The notes under the pieces: model-generated
Told to the model about the DNA's origin: nothing
Databases searched by the model: none
Seen by the model: the letters and a program-made list of their open reading frames with translations, nothing else
NCBI GenBank assembly: GCA_017308575.1
Contig: JAFKEQ010000004.1
Coordinates: forward strand, 62,001 to 126,000
Length of the DNA stretch: 64,000 bases
From: Afipia sp.
Lineage (GTDB): Bacteria > Pseudomonadota > Alphaproteobacteria > Rhizobiales > Xanthobacteraceae
Direction: 5' to 3'
Translations under genes and position numbers: made by a program
In this document: positions 1-10,272 of the stretch, piece after piece
How the letters are laid out: each line of letters opens with the position of its first letter
How positions within the stretch are numbered: the stretch's first letter is position 1

Positions 1-404
1 CTCAGGCGGCCTTGACCGCCCGCTCCTCCGATTACCGGACGCCGCCTTGGGGCGACGAGCAGCAGGAGCCGTTCATCAACGCCTGCATCGAGATCGAAAC
101 CGGCCTCGATCCGCATGCGCTGCTGTTCACCCTGCACAAGATCGAGAAGAAATTCGGCCGGGACCGCGCGCAGGAGCGGCACTGGGGGCCGCGCACGCTG
201 GATCTCGACATCCTCGCCTATGACGACGTGCAACTGAACAAGCCCGAGCTTACTCTGCCGCACCCGCGCCTGTTCGAGCGGGCCTTCGTGCTGGTGCCGC
301 TGGCCGAGATCGTGCCGGATCGTCTCATCGCGGGACAAACCCCGCACCAGGCCCTCGCCCGGCTCTCCGCTGATGGCATCGAACGCCTGCCTGATTTGCA
401 ATAA
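1..404 (+). CDS. folK: FolK, 6-hydroxymethyl-7,8-dihydropterin pyrophosphokinase (5' truncated)
   Basis: This is the C-terminal part of the folate-pathway kinase that transfers pyrophosphate from ATP to 6-hydroxymethyl-7,8-dihydropterin, just before dihydropteroate synthase. The open frame runs in from the left edge without a start; a TTG at 12 lies in frame but is probably internal. About 133 codons are present, against roughly 160 in the family. The family signature is clear: RHWGPRTLDLDILAYDD, whose two acidic residues bind Mg-ATP, followed by the LPHPR segment and the FVLVPLAEI strand. It ends 87 bp before mutA and is probably unrelated to the operon that follows; folB and folP would be expected upstream, outside the window. 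Confidence 0.93.
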   Translation, partial: QAALTARSSDYRTPPWGDEQQEPFINACIEIETGLDPHALLFTLHKIEKKFGRDRAQERHWGPRTLDLDILAYDDVQLNKPELTLPHPRLFERAFVLVPLAEIVPDRLIAGQTPHQALARLSADGIERLPDLQ

Positions 405-491
405 ACGCCCAAAACAACCATTTGGCTTGTCCGCCGCCGCGTGGCATTTTCCGGTGAAATAAAAAGTTCGCACCGGGAGCTAACTAGCTGA

Positions 492-2359
492 ATGTCCACG
501 ACAACCGACGATCTGCCGCTCGCGGCTGAGTTCCCGTCCGCCACTCGCGACGACTGGCGCAAGCTGGCCGAGAGCGTCCTGAAAGGCGCGCCGCTCGAGA
601 AGCTGACGGGCAAAACCTATGACGGCCTGCGCATCGAGCCGATCTATGAGCGCGCCCGCGATGTTACCGCCATTCCGGCGCGCCCGGCGGCGAGCCCGTG
701 GCAGATCATGCAGCGCGTGGATCATCCGGACGCAGCGACCGCTAACGCGCAGGCCCTGCACGATCTCGAAAACGGCGCAACCGGCCTGACGCTGGTTTTC
801 GCCGGTGCCAACAGCGCGCGCGGCTACGGCCTGCCACCGACAAAGGAAGCCCTCGCGCGCGCACTCGACGGCGTTTACCTCGACGCAGGCATCGGCATCG
901 AACTTGAGATCGGACTGCAATCGCGCGACATGGGCCAGCATGTCGCGGACCTGCTTGCCGCGCATAAAGTCTCGCCGACCAATGTCGATATCCGCTTCGG
1001 CCTCGATCCGATCGGTGGCAACGCTGTGCGGGGCGGCAGCCCCGGGAGTTGGGAATCCACCGCGAAGGTATTCGGCGAGAAGATCGCTACCCTCTCGAAG
1101 CTCGGCTTCCGTGGCCCGTTCGCGCCCGCCGACGGCCGCGTGATCCACGATGCCGGCGGCTCGGAAGCGCAGGAACTCGCTTATGTGCTCGCGGTCGGTG
1201 TCGCTTATCTACGCGCGCTCGACGCGGCGGGCATTCCGCTCGAAGACGCGCAGCGCATGATCTATGTCCGCCTCACTGCGGACGCCGATCAGTTCCTCAC
1301 CATGGCGAAATTCCGCGCGATGCGCCTGCTCTGGGCGCGGATCGAACAAAGCTGCGGGCTCACGCCGCGCCCGCTGTTCATCGCGGCTGATACCGCCTGG
1401 CGGATGCTGACCCAGCGCGACTCCGACGTGAACATGCTGCGCGCCACCATTGCCGCCTTCTCGGCAGGGCTTGGCGGCGCGAACAGCATCAACGTCCTTC
1501 CGCACACGCTGGCGCTTGGGCTGCCCGACGCTTTCGCGCGGCGCATCGCGCGCAACACCCAGCTTGTGCTGCTGGAAGAATCCAATCTCGCCAAGGTCTC
1601 CGATCCGGCCGCAGGCGCCGGCGGCATCGAGATGCTGACAAAACAGCTTTGCGACGCGGCGTGGACGCAGTTTCAGGAGATCGAAAAGGCGGGCGGCGCA
1701 TTCGCCGCGCTCGAACAAAACATCATTCAGGCCAAAGTGGCGGCCGTTCGTGCCGCGCGCGACGTCAATATCGCCAAGCGCAAGGATGTGCTGACCGGGG
1801 CCAGCGAATTCCCGAACCTGCATGAAAAAGTGCCGGAAGTGCTGGAGGCAAAGTCCGTCTCGCTGCCACCCGCCGACGCGCCCGCAGTCACGTTTCCGCC
1901 GCTCGCCCCCATCCGTCTTGCAATGGCCTTCGAGGCGCTGCGGGATTCGTCGGACCATATCCTGAAGGCATCCGGCACACGCCCGAAAGTCTTCCTCGCC
2001 AATCTCGGCACGCCTGCGGATTTCACCGCGCGCGCCACCTTTGCAAAAAGCTTCTTCGAAGCGGGCGGCATCGAGGCCATCGATACCGCAGGCGCGACCG
2101 ATCCGGCAGAGCTTGCAAAGGCGTTCAGGGCCTCAGGCGCGACCCTCGCCTGCCTGTGCTCGTCGGACAAGGTCTATGCCGCGCAGGCCGTTGCCGCCGC
2201 GCAGGCGTTGCAGGCTGCGGGCGCCAAACACATCTATCTGGCAGGCCGCCCCGGAGAACTGGAGGCCGCGTTGCGCGCGGCACGGATCGGCGACTTCGTC
2301 TTTGCGGGCGGCGATGCGCTCGCGACGCTCAAGGCCGCCTATGCTAAAATGGGTGCAGC

Positions 2360-2363
<4 letters not shown>
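492..2363 (+). CDS. mutA: Methylmalonyl-CoA mutase small (beta) subunit
   Basis: This is the non-catalytic partner of heterodimeric adenosylcobalamin-dependent methylmalonyl-CoA mutase, which interconverts (R)-methylmalonyl-CoA and succinyl-CoA in propionate metabolism. It is 623 residues long, typical for the subunit. The TIM-barrel part (about 1-440) contains the family strings [11 protein letters not shown] and [14 protein letters not shown]. The last ~130 residues form a degenerate B12-binding-type domain without the DxHxxG motif, as expected for this subunit. The ATG at 492 follows a GGGAGC ribosome-binding site. Its stop overlaps the start of mutB by 4 bp (ATGA), implying translational coupling in an operon that continues to meaB. 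Confidence 0.95.
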
Positions 2364-4519
<2,156 letters not shown>

Positions 4520-4550
4520 TATCCGCTTGTCGCTGCATAAGGAGCCATTC

Positions 4551-5351
4551 GTGAACGACACGCCGCCCACCGGGCTTGTCCGGTCCGCCATCCTTGCCGC
4601 CTGCCTTCTGCTGGGAACAGTCTGCCTTGGCGTTGCCGCCGAGCAGAAGCCCGACATCGCACTGACATCGAAGGCGGCGAAGATCAGCGTCACGCTCGAC
4701 AGCGCGATCAAGTCCAATGCGGGACTTTCCACCTATCTGCTCGCCGATGGGCGCAAATGGGCGAACAGCAACCTCGCCGAAGCCAACAAGCAGTTCAAGG
4801 ACTCGCCGGAATTCTTCAGCGATGGCCGCACTTGGGAGATGGAGCGCATCTACACGCTCCGGTCCACGGTCGCCAACCGCTATGTCAGCATCCTGCGCAA
4901 CGAATACGCCTTCACCGGCGGCGCTCATCCAAATAGCGGATTTGAAACATTCCTGTGGGACGATCAGGCCAAAAAGCCGATCAGCATCCGCCCGTTTTTC
5001 ACCGGGCTGAAGGACAACGGTCCCGCCATGACCGCGATCCTGAAAGCCGTGATCGCTTCGCTTGTCGCGGAGAAGAAGGCACGGGAAGCCTATTTTCCCG
5101 AAGATCTCGGCTGGCAGAAGTATATCGAGCCGAAGCTGCTCAAGATCGGCCCCGTGCTACTCGCACCCTCGACCGAGCCCGGAAAAAGTTCGGGCCTCGA
5201 ATTCGAATACGGGCCTTACGCAGTGGGAACCTATGCTGAGGGCTCTTACGAGGCATTCGTTCCCTGGACCGCGCTGAAGCCTTTCCTGTCGCCGGAAGGC
5301 CTCGCGATCTTCGGCGGCGAGCGCCCGAAAAGCGAAAAATCAGAGAAATGA
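4551..5351 (+). CDS. Secreted DUF3298/DUF4163-like protein (RsiV-type fold)
   Basis: Probable exported protein of 266 residues, function unknown. A hydrophobic signal segment lies near residues 10-32 (core AILAACLLLG) and is followed by AAEQKP. The mature part has the GGAHPN string after a tyrosine-rich strand and an FEYGPYAVGTYAEGSYEAFVPW segment near the C-terminus; both are hallmarks of the DUF4163/DUF3298 pair also seen in the lysozyme-binding anti-sigma factor RsiV. A TTG lies in frame 24 bp upstream, but AAGGAG stands 6 bp before the GTG at 4551, so I chose the GTG. It sits between mutB (31 bp upstream) and meaB (4 bp ATGA overlap), so it is co-translated with mutase genes although it has no obvious metabolic role. 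Confidence 0.75.
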   Translation: MNDTPPTGLVRSAILAACLLLGTVCLGVAAEQKPDIALTSKAAKISVTLDSAIKSNAGLSTYLLADGRKWANSNLAEANKQFKDSPEFFSDGRTWEMERIYTLRSTVANRYVSILRNEYAFTGGAHPNSGFETFLWDDQAKKPISIRPFFTGLKDNGPAMTAILKAVIASLVAEKKAREAYFPEDLGWQKYIEPKLLKIGPVLLAPSTEPGKSSGLEFEYGPYAVGTYAEGSYEAFVPWTALKPFLSPEGLAIFGGERPKSEKSEK

Positions 5352-6331
5352 AAAGCGACGTGACGCCCGCTTCCCTTGCCGATGCCGTTCGCTCCGGCGA
5401 CCGCGCCGCGCTGGCGCGCGCGATCACGCTGGTTGAAAGCCGCCGCGCCGATCATCAGGCGCAGGCGCGCGATCTGGTGCAGGCGCTTCTCCCCTCCACC
5501 GGCAATGCGGTGCGGGTCGGCATCACCGGCTCGCCCGGCGTCGGTAAGTCCACCACCATCGACGTGCTCGGCATGGCGCTGATCGCCAAGGGCCACAAGG
5601 TCGCGGTGCTGGCGGTCGATCCATCCTCGGCGCGCACCGGCGGATCGATCCTCGGCGATAAGACGCGCATGGCGCGGCTCTCGGCGGAAGACGACGCCTT
5701 CATCCGTCCTTCGCCCTCGTCCGGCACGCTCGGCGGTGTCGCGGCCAAGACGCGTGAAGCGATGCTGCTGTGCGAGGCTGCAGGCTTCGACGTGGTGCTG
5801 GTGGAAACCGTCGGCATCGGCCAGTCCGAAACGGCCGTTTGCGACATGACGGATTTCTTCCTCGCCCTGATGCTGCCGGGCGCGGGCGACGAACTGCAGG
5901 GCATCAAGAAGGGTCTTGTCGAACTTGCGGACATGATCGCGGTCAACAAGGCCGACGGCGACAATCTCAAGCGCGCGAAGGCGGCGGCGGCGGAATACAA
6001 CGCCGCGCTGCATATTCTCACGCCGCGCTCCGAACACTGGTTTCCGCCGGTGGTCACCTATTCCGCGCTGACGGGCGACGGTATCGACGCGCTGTGGGAG
6101 AAGATTCTTGCGCATCGCACCGCCATGACCGCATCCGGCGATTTCGAGAAACGGCGGCGCGAGCAGCAGGTCAAATGGATGTGGACCATGCTGGAAGACC
6201 GGCTGAAGGCGCGTCTGCGCTCCGATCCCGCGATCCGCGCCAAGGTCAAACAGCTTGAAAGCGCCGTCGCCGATGGCCGGGTCACACCCGCTGTCGCCGC
6301 GGATTCCGTCGCGGCGCTGCTGGAAAGCTGA
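5348..6331 (+). CDS. meaB: MeaB, methylmalonyl-CoA mutase-associated GTPase/chaperone
   Basis: This G3E-family GTPase protects methylmalonyl-CoA mutase and gates delivery of intact adenosylcobalamin to it. It is 327 residues, normal for MeaB/ArgK proteins. The Walker A motif GSPGVGKST lies at 61-69, the Walker B/Mg region VDPSSARTGGSILGDKTRM near 96-114, and the guanine-specificity motif NKAD at 200-203. The C-terminal helices (EKRRREQQVKWMW) match the dimerisation arm. The start overlaps the preceding gene by 4 bp and its stop shares one base with the next start (TGATG), so expression is coupled throughout this operon. Confidence 0.96.
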   Translation: MKSDVTPASLADAVRSGDRAALARAITLVESRRADHQAQARDLVQALLPSTGNAVRVGITGSPGVGKSTTIDVLGMALIAKGHKVAVLAVDPSSARTGGSILGDKTRMARLSAEDDAFIRPSPSSGTLGGVAAKTREAMLLCEAAGFDVVLVETVGIGQSETAVCDMTDFFLALMLPGAGDELQGIKKGLVELADMIAVNKADGDNLKRAKAAAAEYNAALHILTPRSEHWFPPVVTYSALTGDGIDALWEKILAHRTAMTASGDFEKRRREQQVKWMWTMLEDRLKARLRSDPAIRAKVKQLESAVADGRVTPAVAADSVAALLES

Positions 6332-7017
6332 TGGATAAGCGGCGCATCCTGATCACAGGTTTTCAGCCCTTTCCGGGCGCGCCCTACAATCCGACGGAAA
6401 AGCTGGTGGATCGGTTGCTGCGCCTGCGCCGTCCGGCACTCGACGATATCGAGCGGATCGGCCACGTCTTTCCCGTCACCTATGCGGCGGTCGATCGCGA
6501 ACTTCCCGCACTGATCGCTGCTCACAAACCCGATGCGCTCTTGATGTTCGGCCTCGCCGCACGCACGCCGTTCGTCCGGATCGAGACCCGCGCACGCAAC
6601 ACGGTCACCCAGATCTGGCCCGATGCCGAACAGACGCGGGTTCTGAATCGAACCATCGTTGCGGAAGCGGATTCAACCCGCCGCTTCGGCCCGCATACGC
6701 GCAAGTTGCTGCGCGCCGCGCAACGCACCGGCGTGGACGCCCGTGCCTCGCTCAGCGCGGGCTACTATCTCTGCAATTACCTGAGCTGGCGCGCCATCGA
6801 AGCCACTTGTTCTCCAAACGGTCCCCGTCTTGCAGCTTTCATCCACGTGCCGCTGGTCCCGCGCGGTACGATCCAGCATCACAAAACCGATGCGGAGCGC
6901 GTCACCTTCGAACAACTGGTGGATGCCGGCGAAGCGATGCTCATGGAAATGGCATACCTTGTGCGTCAATTCCGGCTGGCAGCCATACGCGAAGGTGAAT
7001 TGTGCATCGCGACATGA
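6331..7017 (+). CDS. Pyroglutamyl-peptidase I-like cysteine peptidase (family C15)
   Basis: This 228-residue protein resembles pyrrolidone-carboxylate peptidases, which remove N-terminal pyroglutamate from peptides in the cytoplasm. The fold start ILITGFQPFPGAPYNPT is typical. The predicted triad is complete: Glu85 in VRIETRARN, Cys148 in AGYYLCNYL and His172 in FIHVPL. It begins one base inside the meaB stop codon, so it belongs to the mutase transcription unit although no metabolic link is known to me. The specificity is inferred, and the protein may act on another amide. Its C-terminus extends a little beyond the catalytic domain. Confidence 0.8.
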   Translation: MDKRRILITGFQPFPGAPYNPTEKLVDRLLRLRRPALDDIERIGHVFPVTYAAVDRELPALIAAHKPDALLMFGLAARTPFVRIETRARNTVTQIWPDAEQTRVLNRTIVAEADSTRRFGPHTRKLLRAAQRTGVDARASLSAGYYLCNYLSWRAIEATCSPNGPRLAAFIHVPLVPRGTIQHHKTDAERVTFEQLVDAGEAMLMEMAYLVRQFRLAAIREGELCIAT

Positions 7018-7056
7018 CCGGATAAGTCCCGGACTCCTTGTTGTGAGCCGCTTTCC

Positions 7057-8304
7057 ATGACCGATACCAGCGACAATGCATGGGTTTCCTCGACCCATCA
7101 GCCGATGGGCTTTCGCGAATTCGTCGCCATCGTCGCCGCCATCATGGCGCTCAATCCGCTGGCGATGGACCTGATGCTGCCCGGCCTTCCGGACGTGGCG
7201 AAGGCGTTCCACATCACCAATATCAATCACGCGCAGGCTGTCCTGTCCGTGTTCCTCACCGGCTTCGGCGCCGGGCAATTCGTCATCGGCCCGCTCGCGG
7301 ATCGCTTCGGACGCCGTCCCATCCTGATCGGCGGTCTGATCATCTACGGCATCGCCAGCCTGCTCGCGATCATCGCGCCATCCTTCGAGACGCTGCTGCT
7401 CGCGCGCGGCCTGCAGGGACTGAGCACCGCCGCGGCGCGGGTGATCGCCACCTCCATCGTGCGCGACTGCTATAGCGGCCGCCGGATGGCGAGCGTGATG
7501 TCGCTGGCCATGATGATCTTCATTTCCGTGCCGGTGATCGCGCCCTCCTTCGGGCAGGCGATCATGCTGTTTGCCGAGTGGCATGGCATCTTCATCGTCC
7601 TGCTGGTCTATGGCGTTCTCGCGCTCGTCTGGATCATCGCCCGCCTGCCGGAAACACTGCCGCTCACCGAGCGCAGGTCGCTGGCCGTCGGCGAGGTTGC
7701 CAAGAACTTCCTTCATACGATCACCAACCGGCAGACGTTCGGCTACGCCCTCGCCGCCGGCAGCGTACAGGGCATCCTGTTTGGCTACGTTCTGTCGTCG
7801 CAGCAGATCTTCACGGAAATCTACGGCCTCGGCCATTACTTCCCGGTCGCCTTTGCGGCGATCGCCTTCGGCATCGCCGTCGCCGGCTTCATCAACTCGC
7901 GCATTGTCGGCCGCTACGGCATGCGGATGATCTCGCATACCGCCCTCGTCTGCCAGCTCGTGGTCGCCATCGCCATGCTCGCGGCGGCCATCGGCGGATG
8001 GCTTCCGCTCTGGCTGATGATGGCTCTCGCCACCGCCAGCCTGTTCACGTTCGGGCTGATGTTCTCGAATTTCTCCGCACTGGCGATGGAGCCGCAAGGA
8101 CATATCGCCGGGACTGCCTCGTCGCTGTTCGGATCGATCACCACCCTGATCGGAATCGCCATCGGATCGGCCATCGGCCAGTATTACAACGGCACGCTGA
8201 TCCCGCTTGCGACCGGCGCGCTGCTCAGTTCGCTGTTCGCACTGGCTGTGGTGTTTGTCGTGGAAAAAGGCCGCATGTTCGTGCCGCACAACAAGCCGAT
8301 CTGA
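7057..8304 (+). CDS. MFS transporter, DHA1 family (Bcr/CflA-type drug exporter)
   Basis: This is an inner-membrane proton-driven exporter of 415 residues with about twelve hydrophobic segments. Family marks are the first-helix motif NPLAMDLMLPGLP (the D1 motif of DHA1 exporters) near residues 33-45 and motif A, GPLADRFGRR, at 78-87 in the loop between helices 2 and 3. Helix 5 has the SVPVIAPSFGQ stretch seen in Bcr/CflA proteins. The start lies 39 bp after the peptidase stop on the same strand, so it may be the last gene of the operon or have its own promoter. The substrate cannot be read from sequence. Confidence 0.88.
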   Translation: MTDTSDNAWVSSTHQPMGFREFVAIVAAIMALNPLAMDLMLPGLPDVAKAFHITNINHAQAVLSVFLTGFGAGQFVIGPLADRFGRRPILIGGLIIYGIASLLAIIAPSFETLLLARGLQGLSTAAARVIATSIVRDCYSGRRMASVMSLAMMIFISVPVIAPSFGQAIMLFAEWHGIFIVLLVYGVLALVWIIARLPETLPLTERRSLAVGEVAKNFLHTITNRQTFGYALAAGSVQGILFGYVLSSQQIFTEIYGLGHYFPVAFAAIAFGIAVAGFINSRIVGRYGMRMISHTALVCQLVVAIAMLAAAIGGWLPLWLMMALATASLFTFGLMFSNFSALAMEPQGHIAGTASSLFGSITTLIGIAIGSAIGQYYNGTLIPLATGALLSSLFALAVVFVVEKGRMFVPHNKPI

Positions 8305-8439
8305 GCAGGCTGCGGCTTCATTCCGTTAACCCTACCGTTGACAATCACTCGCAAACCAGCACGCGCAACCGCGCGTTTGCTGCATTCCTGCATTAGGTCT
8401 TGAGCACGCTTTTCCGCAGAAGTGCCAACCGGGCCTGTC

Positions 8440-9810
8440 ATGGACATCAGCCGCCGCAGCCTCATCAACGCCACCGCCGCAGGTGCCGCAGCAGGCGCGC
8501 TGACAGCAACGCCGGAGCGTGCGCAGGCTGCTCCGCTCATGTCCACACTCGGACGCGATGCCGCGCAATACGGCGTGCGACCCAATAGTCCCGACGACCA
8601 GACCCGCGCCCTGCAGAAGGCGATCGACGCCGCGGCCAACGCGCAGGTGCCGCTTGCGCTGCCGCCCGGCACCTATCGCACCGGACCGCTGCGTCTGCCC
8701 AACGGAGCCCAGCTTGTGGGTGTGCGCGGCGCGAGCATTCTCAAATTCACCGGAGGTTCGTCTCTTCTGGGCAGCGAAGGCGCAAGCGGACTTGCCATTA
8801 CCAATCTCACGCTCGACGGGGGCGCGATCAAACTGGAAGACCGGCGCGGACTGCTGCACTTCCTGAGCGGTCTCGATATCCGCATTCAGGATTGCGATAT
8901 CGTCGGCAGCGGCGGCAATGGCATCTGGCTGGAAAACATCGCGGGTGAGATCAGCGGCAACACCATCCGCAAAACCATGAACACCGCCGTCACCTCGTTC
9001 GACGCGCTCGGACTTCTGGTGGCGCACAACACGATTCAGGACACTTCCGACAACGGCATCGAAATCCTGCGCAATGCGCCGGGCCACGACGGCTCCATCG
9101 TCGTCAACAACCGCATCGAGGACATCAAGGACGGCCCCGGCGGCTCCGGCCAGTATGGCAACGCCATCAATGCGGTCCGCGCGAACAATGTCATTATCAG
9201 CGGCAACCGGATTCGAAACTGCGATTTCACCGGCGTGCGCGGCAACTCCGCCTCGAACATCCAGATCCTCGGCAACAGCGTCAGCAACGTACAGGAAGTC
9301 GCGCTCTATTCGGAGTTCGCTTTCGAGGGCGCGGTGATCGCCAACAACACCGTGGACGTCTGCGCCACCGGTGTATCGGTCGCCAACTTCAACGAGGGCG
9401 GCCGCATCGCCACCGTTCACGGCAATATCATTCGCAATATGCTGCCGCGCCGCACCGTCGGCACCGCGCCCGCCGCCGACGCCGGGATCGGCATCGTCAT
9501 CGAAGCCGACGCCGCCGTCACCGGCAACGTGATCGAGAATGCGCCGATGTTCGGCATTCTGGCAGGCTGGGGCCGATATCTGCGCGATGTTTCGATCACC
9601 GGCAACGTGGTCCGCAATGCGGCGATCGGCATCGGCGTTTCAGCGGTGCCGGATGCGGGCACGGCGCTGGTCGGCAATAATTTGATTTCAGGGTCAAGTC
9701 GCGCGGCAATAGCCGGACTCGATCATGCCAAGGTGATCACGGAGGACCTCGGCGCGCAAGGCGCATCGCGCCTCGCACAGATCGTCCTAGGCGTTAACGC
9801 CATCCGCTGA
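8440..9810 (+). CDS. Tat-exported right-handed beta-helix repeat protein (TIGR03808-like)
   Basis: This 456-residue protein has a twin-arginine signal: SRRSLI at residues 4-9, an alanine-rich core, and a likely cleavage site near residue 30 (AQA/APL). An in-frame GTG lies 18 bp upstream, but starting at the ATG at 8440 places the RR motif at the usual distance from the N-terminus. The body consists of short repeats such as ISGNTIRK, VAHNTIQD, VVNNRIED, ISGNRIRN, ILGNSVSN, VTGNVIEN and ITGNVVRN, spaced like turns of a parallel beta-helix. This matches my memory of a Tat-dependent repeat family found in rhizobia and relatives. The partner gene on the other strand overlaps its 3' end. Substrate and cofactor are unknown. 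Confidence 0.85.
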   Translation: MDISRRSLINATAAGAAAGALTATPERAQAAPLMSTLGRDAAQYGVRPNSPDDQTRALQKAIDAAANAQVPLALPPGTYRTGPLRLPNGAQLVGVRGASILKFTGGSSLLGSEGASGLAITNLTLDGGAIKLEDRRGLLHFLSGLDIRIQDCDIVGSGGNGIWLENIAGEISGNTIRKTMNTAVTSFDALGLLVAHNTIQDTSDNGIEILRNAPGHDGSIVVNNRIEDIKDGPGGSGQYGNAINAVRANNVIISGNRIRNCDFTGVRGNSASNIQILGNSVSNVQEVALYSEFAFEGAVIANNTVDVCATGVSVANFNEGGRIATVHGNIIRNMLPRRTVGTAPAADAGIGIVIEADAAVTGNVIENAPMFGILAGWGRYLRDVSITGNVVRNAAIGIGVSAVPDAGTALVGNNLISGSSRAAIAGLDHAKVITEDLGAQGASRLAQIVLGVNAIR

Positions 9811-10125
9811 CGGGGCGATCTCGGTGAATGGAGAAGCCAGAATGACGGTCGTGTCGGCCGGGACGATCGATACCTCGACCGGCTTGTTCTGAACTGTATC
9901 GCTGCCGGCTTCCCGGGGCGCGAGTTGCTCCCACGACTTCAGGGCCGCCCTCGCCTCCTGAACCGTCTTCAGGAAGTCCGGCTCCTTGTAATAGACCGTC
10001 CAGCGGCCGCTTTCGTAAAGCTCGACAAGATAGTTGAGCCGGCGTTCCGCCAGCATGCGCCAGCGCACGACGACACTTCGACCTTGCTCGGTCTTGTCTT
10101 TTTCGGTTTTGGCGGAAATCGTCAT
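9787..10125 (-). CDS. Small conserved protein (TIGR03809-like), tail-to-tail with the beta-helix gene
   Basis: This is a 112-residue soluble protein without a signal peptide. A basic helical segment, VVVRWRMLAERRLNYLVELYESGRW, is followed by a shorter variable tail. I take it for the small family found next to TIGR03808-type genes; that pairing is from memory and not verified. The ATG at 10125 is preferred over a frame extension to 10170 because the conserved-looking part starts there and upstream residues look random. Its last 24 bp overlap the end of the convergent beta-helix gene (9787-9810), so the two 3' ends are physically locked together. Confidence 0.65.
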   Translation of the reverse strand: MTISAKTEKDKTEQGRSVVVRWRMLAERRLNYLVELYESGRWTVYYKEPDFLKTVQEARAALKSWEQLAPREAGSDTVQNKPVEVSIVPADTTVILASPFTEIAPSADGVNA

Positions 10126-10272
10126 CTGAAATCCAGAAGCTTGGAAAAAGCACGCCCGGGCAAACAACAACGCAACAAACGAATCGTGGGAAAAGCAGCA
10201 GGTAAGGCAGATAACCCTTTCCCTGTCACAGATACATTGAACTTTCGTGACAAAGCCCGCCGGTGCTGCGAA

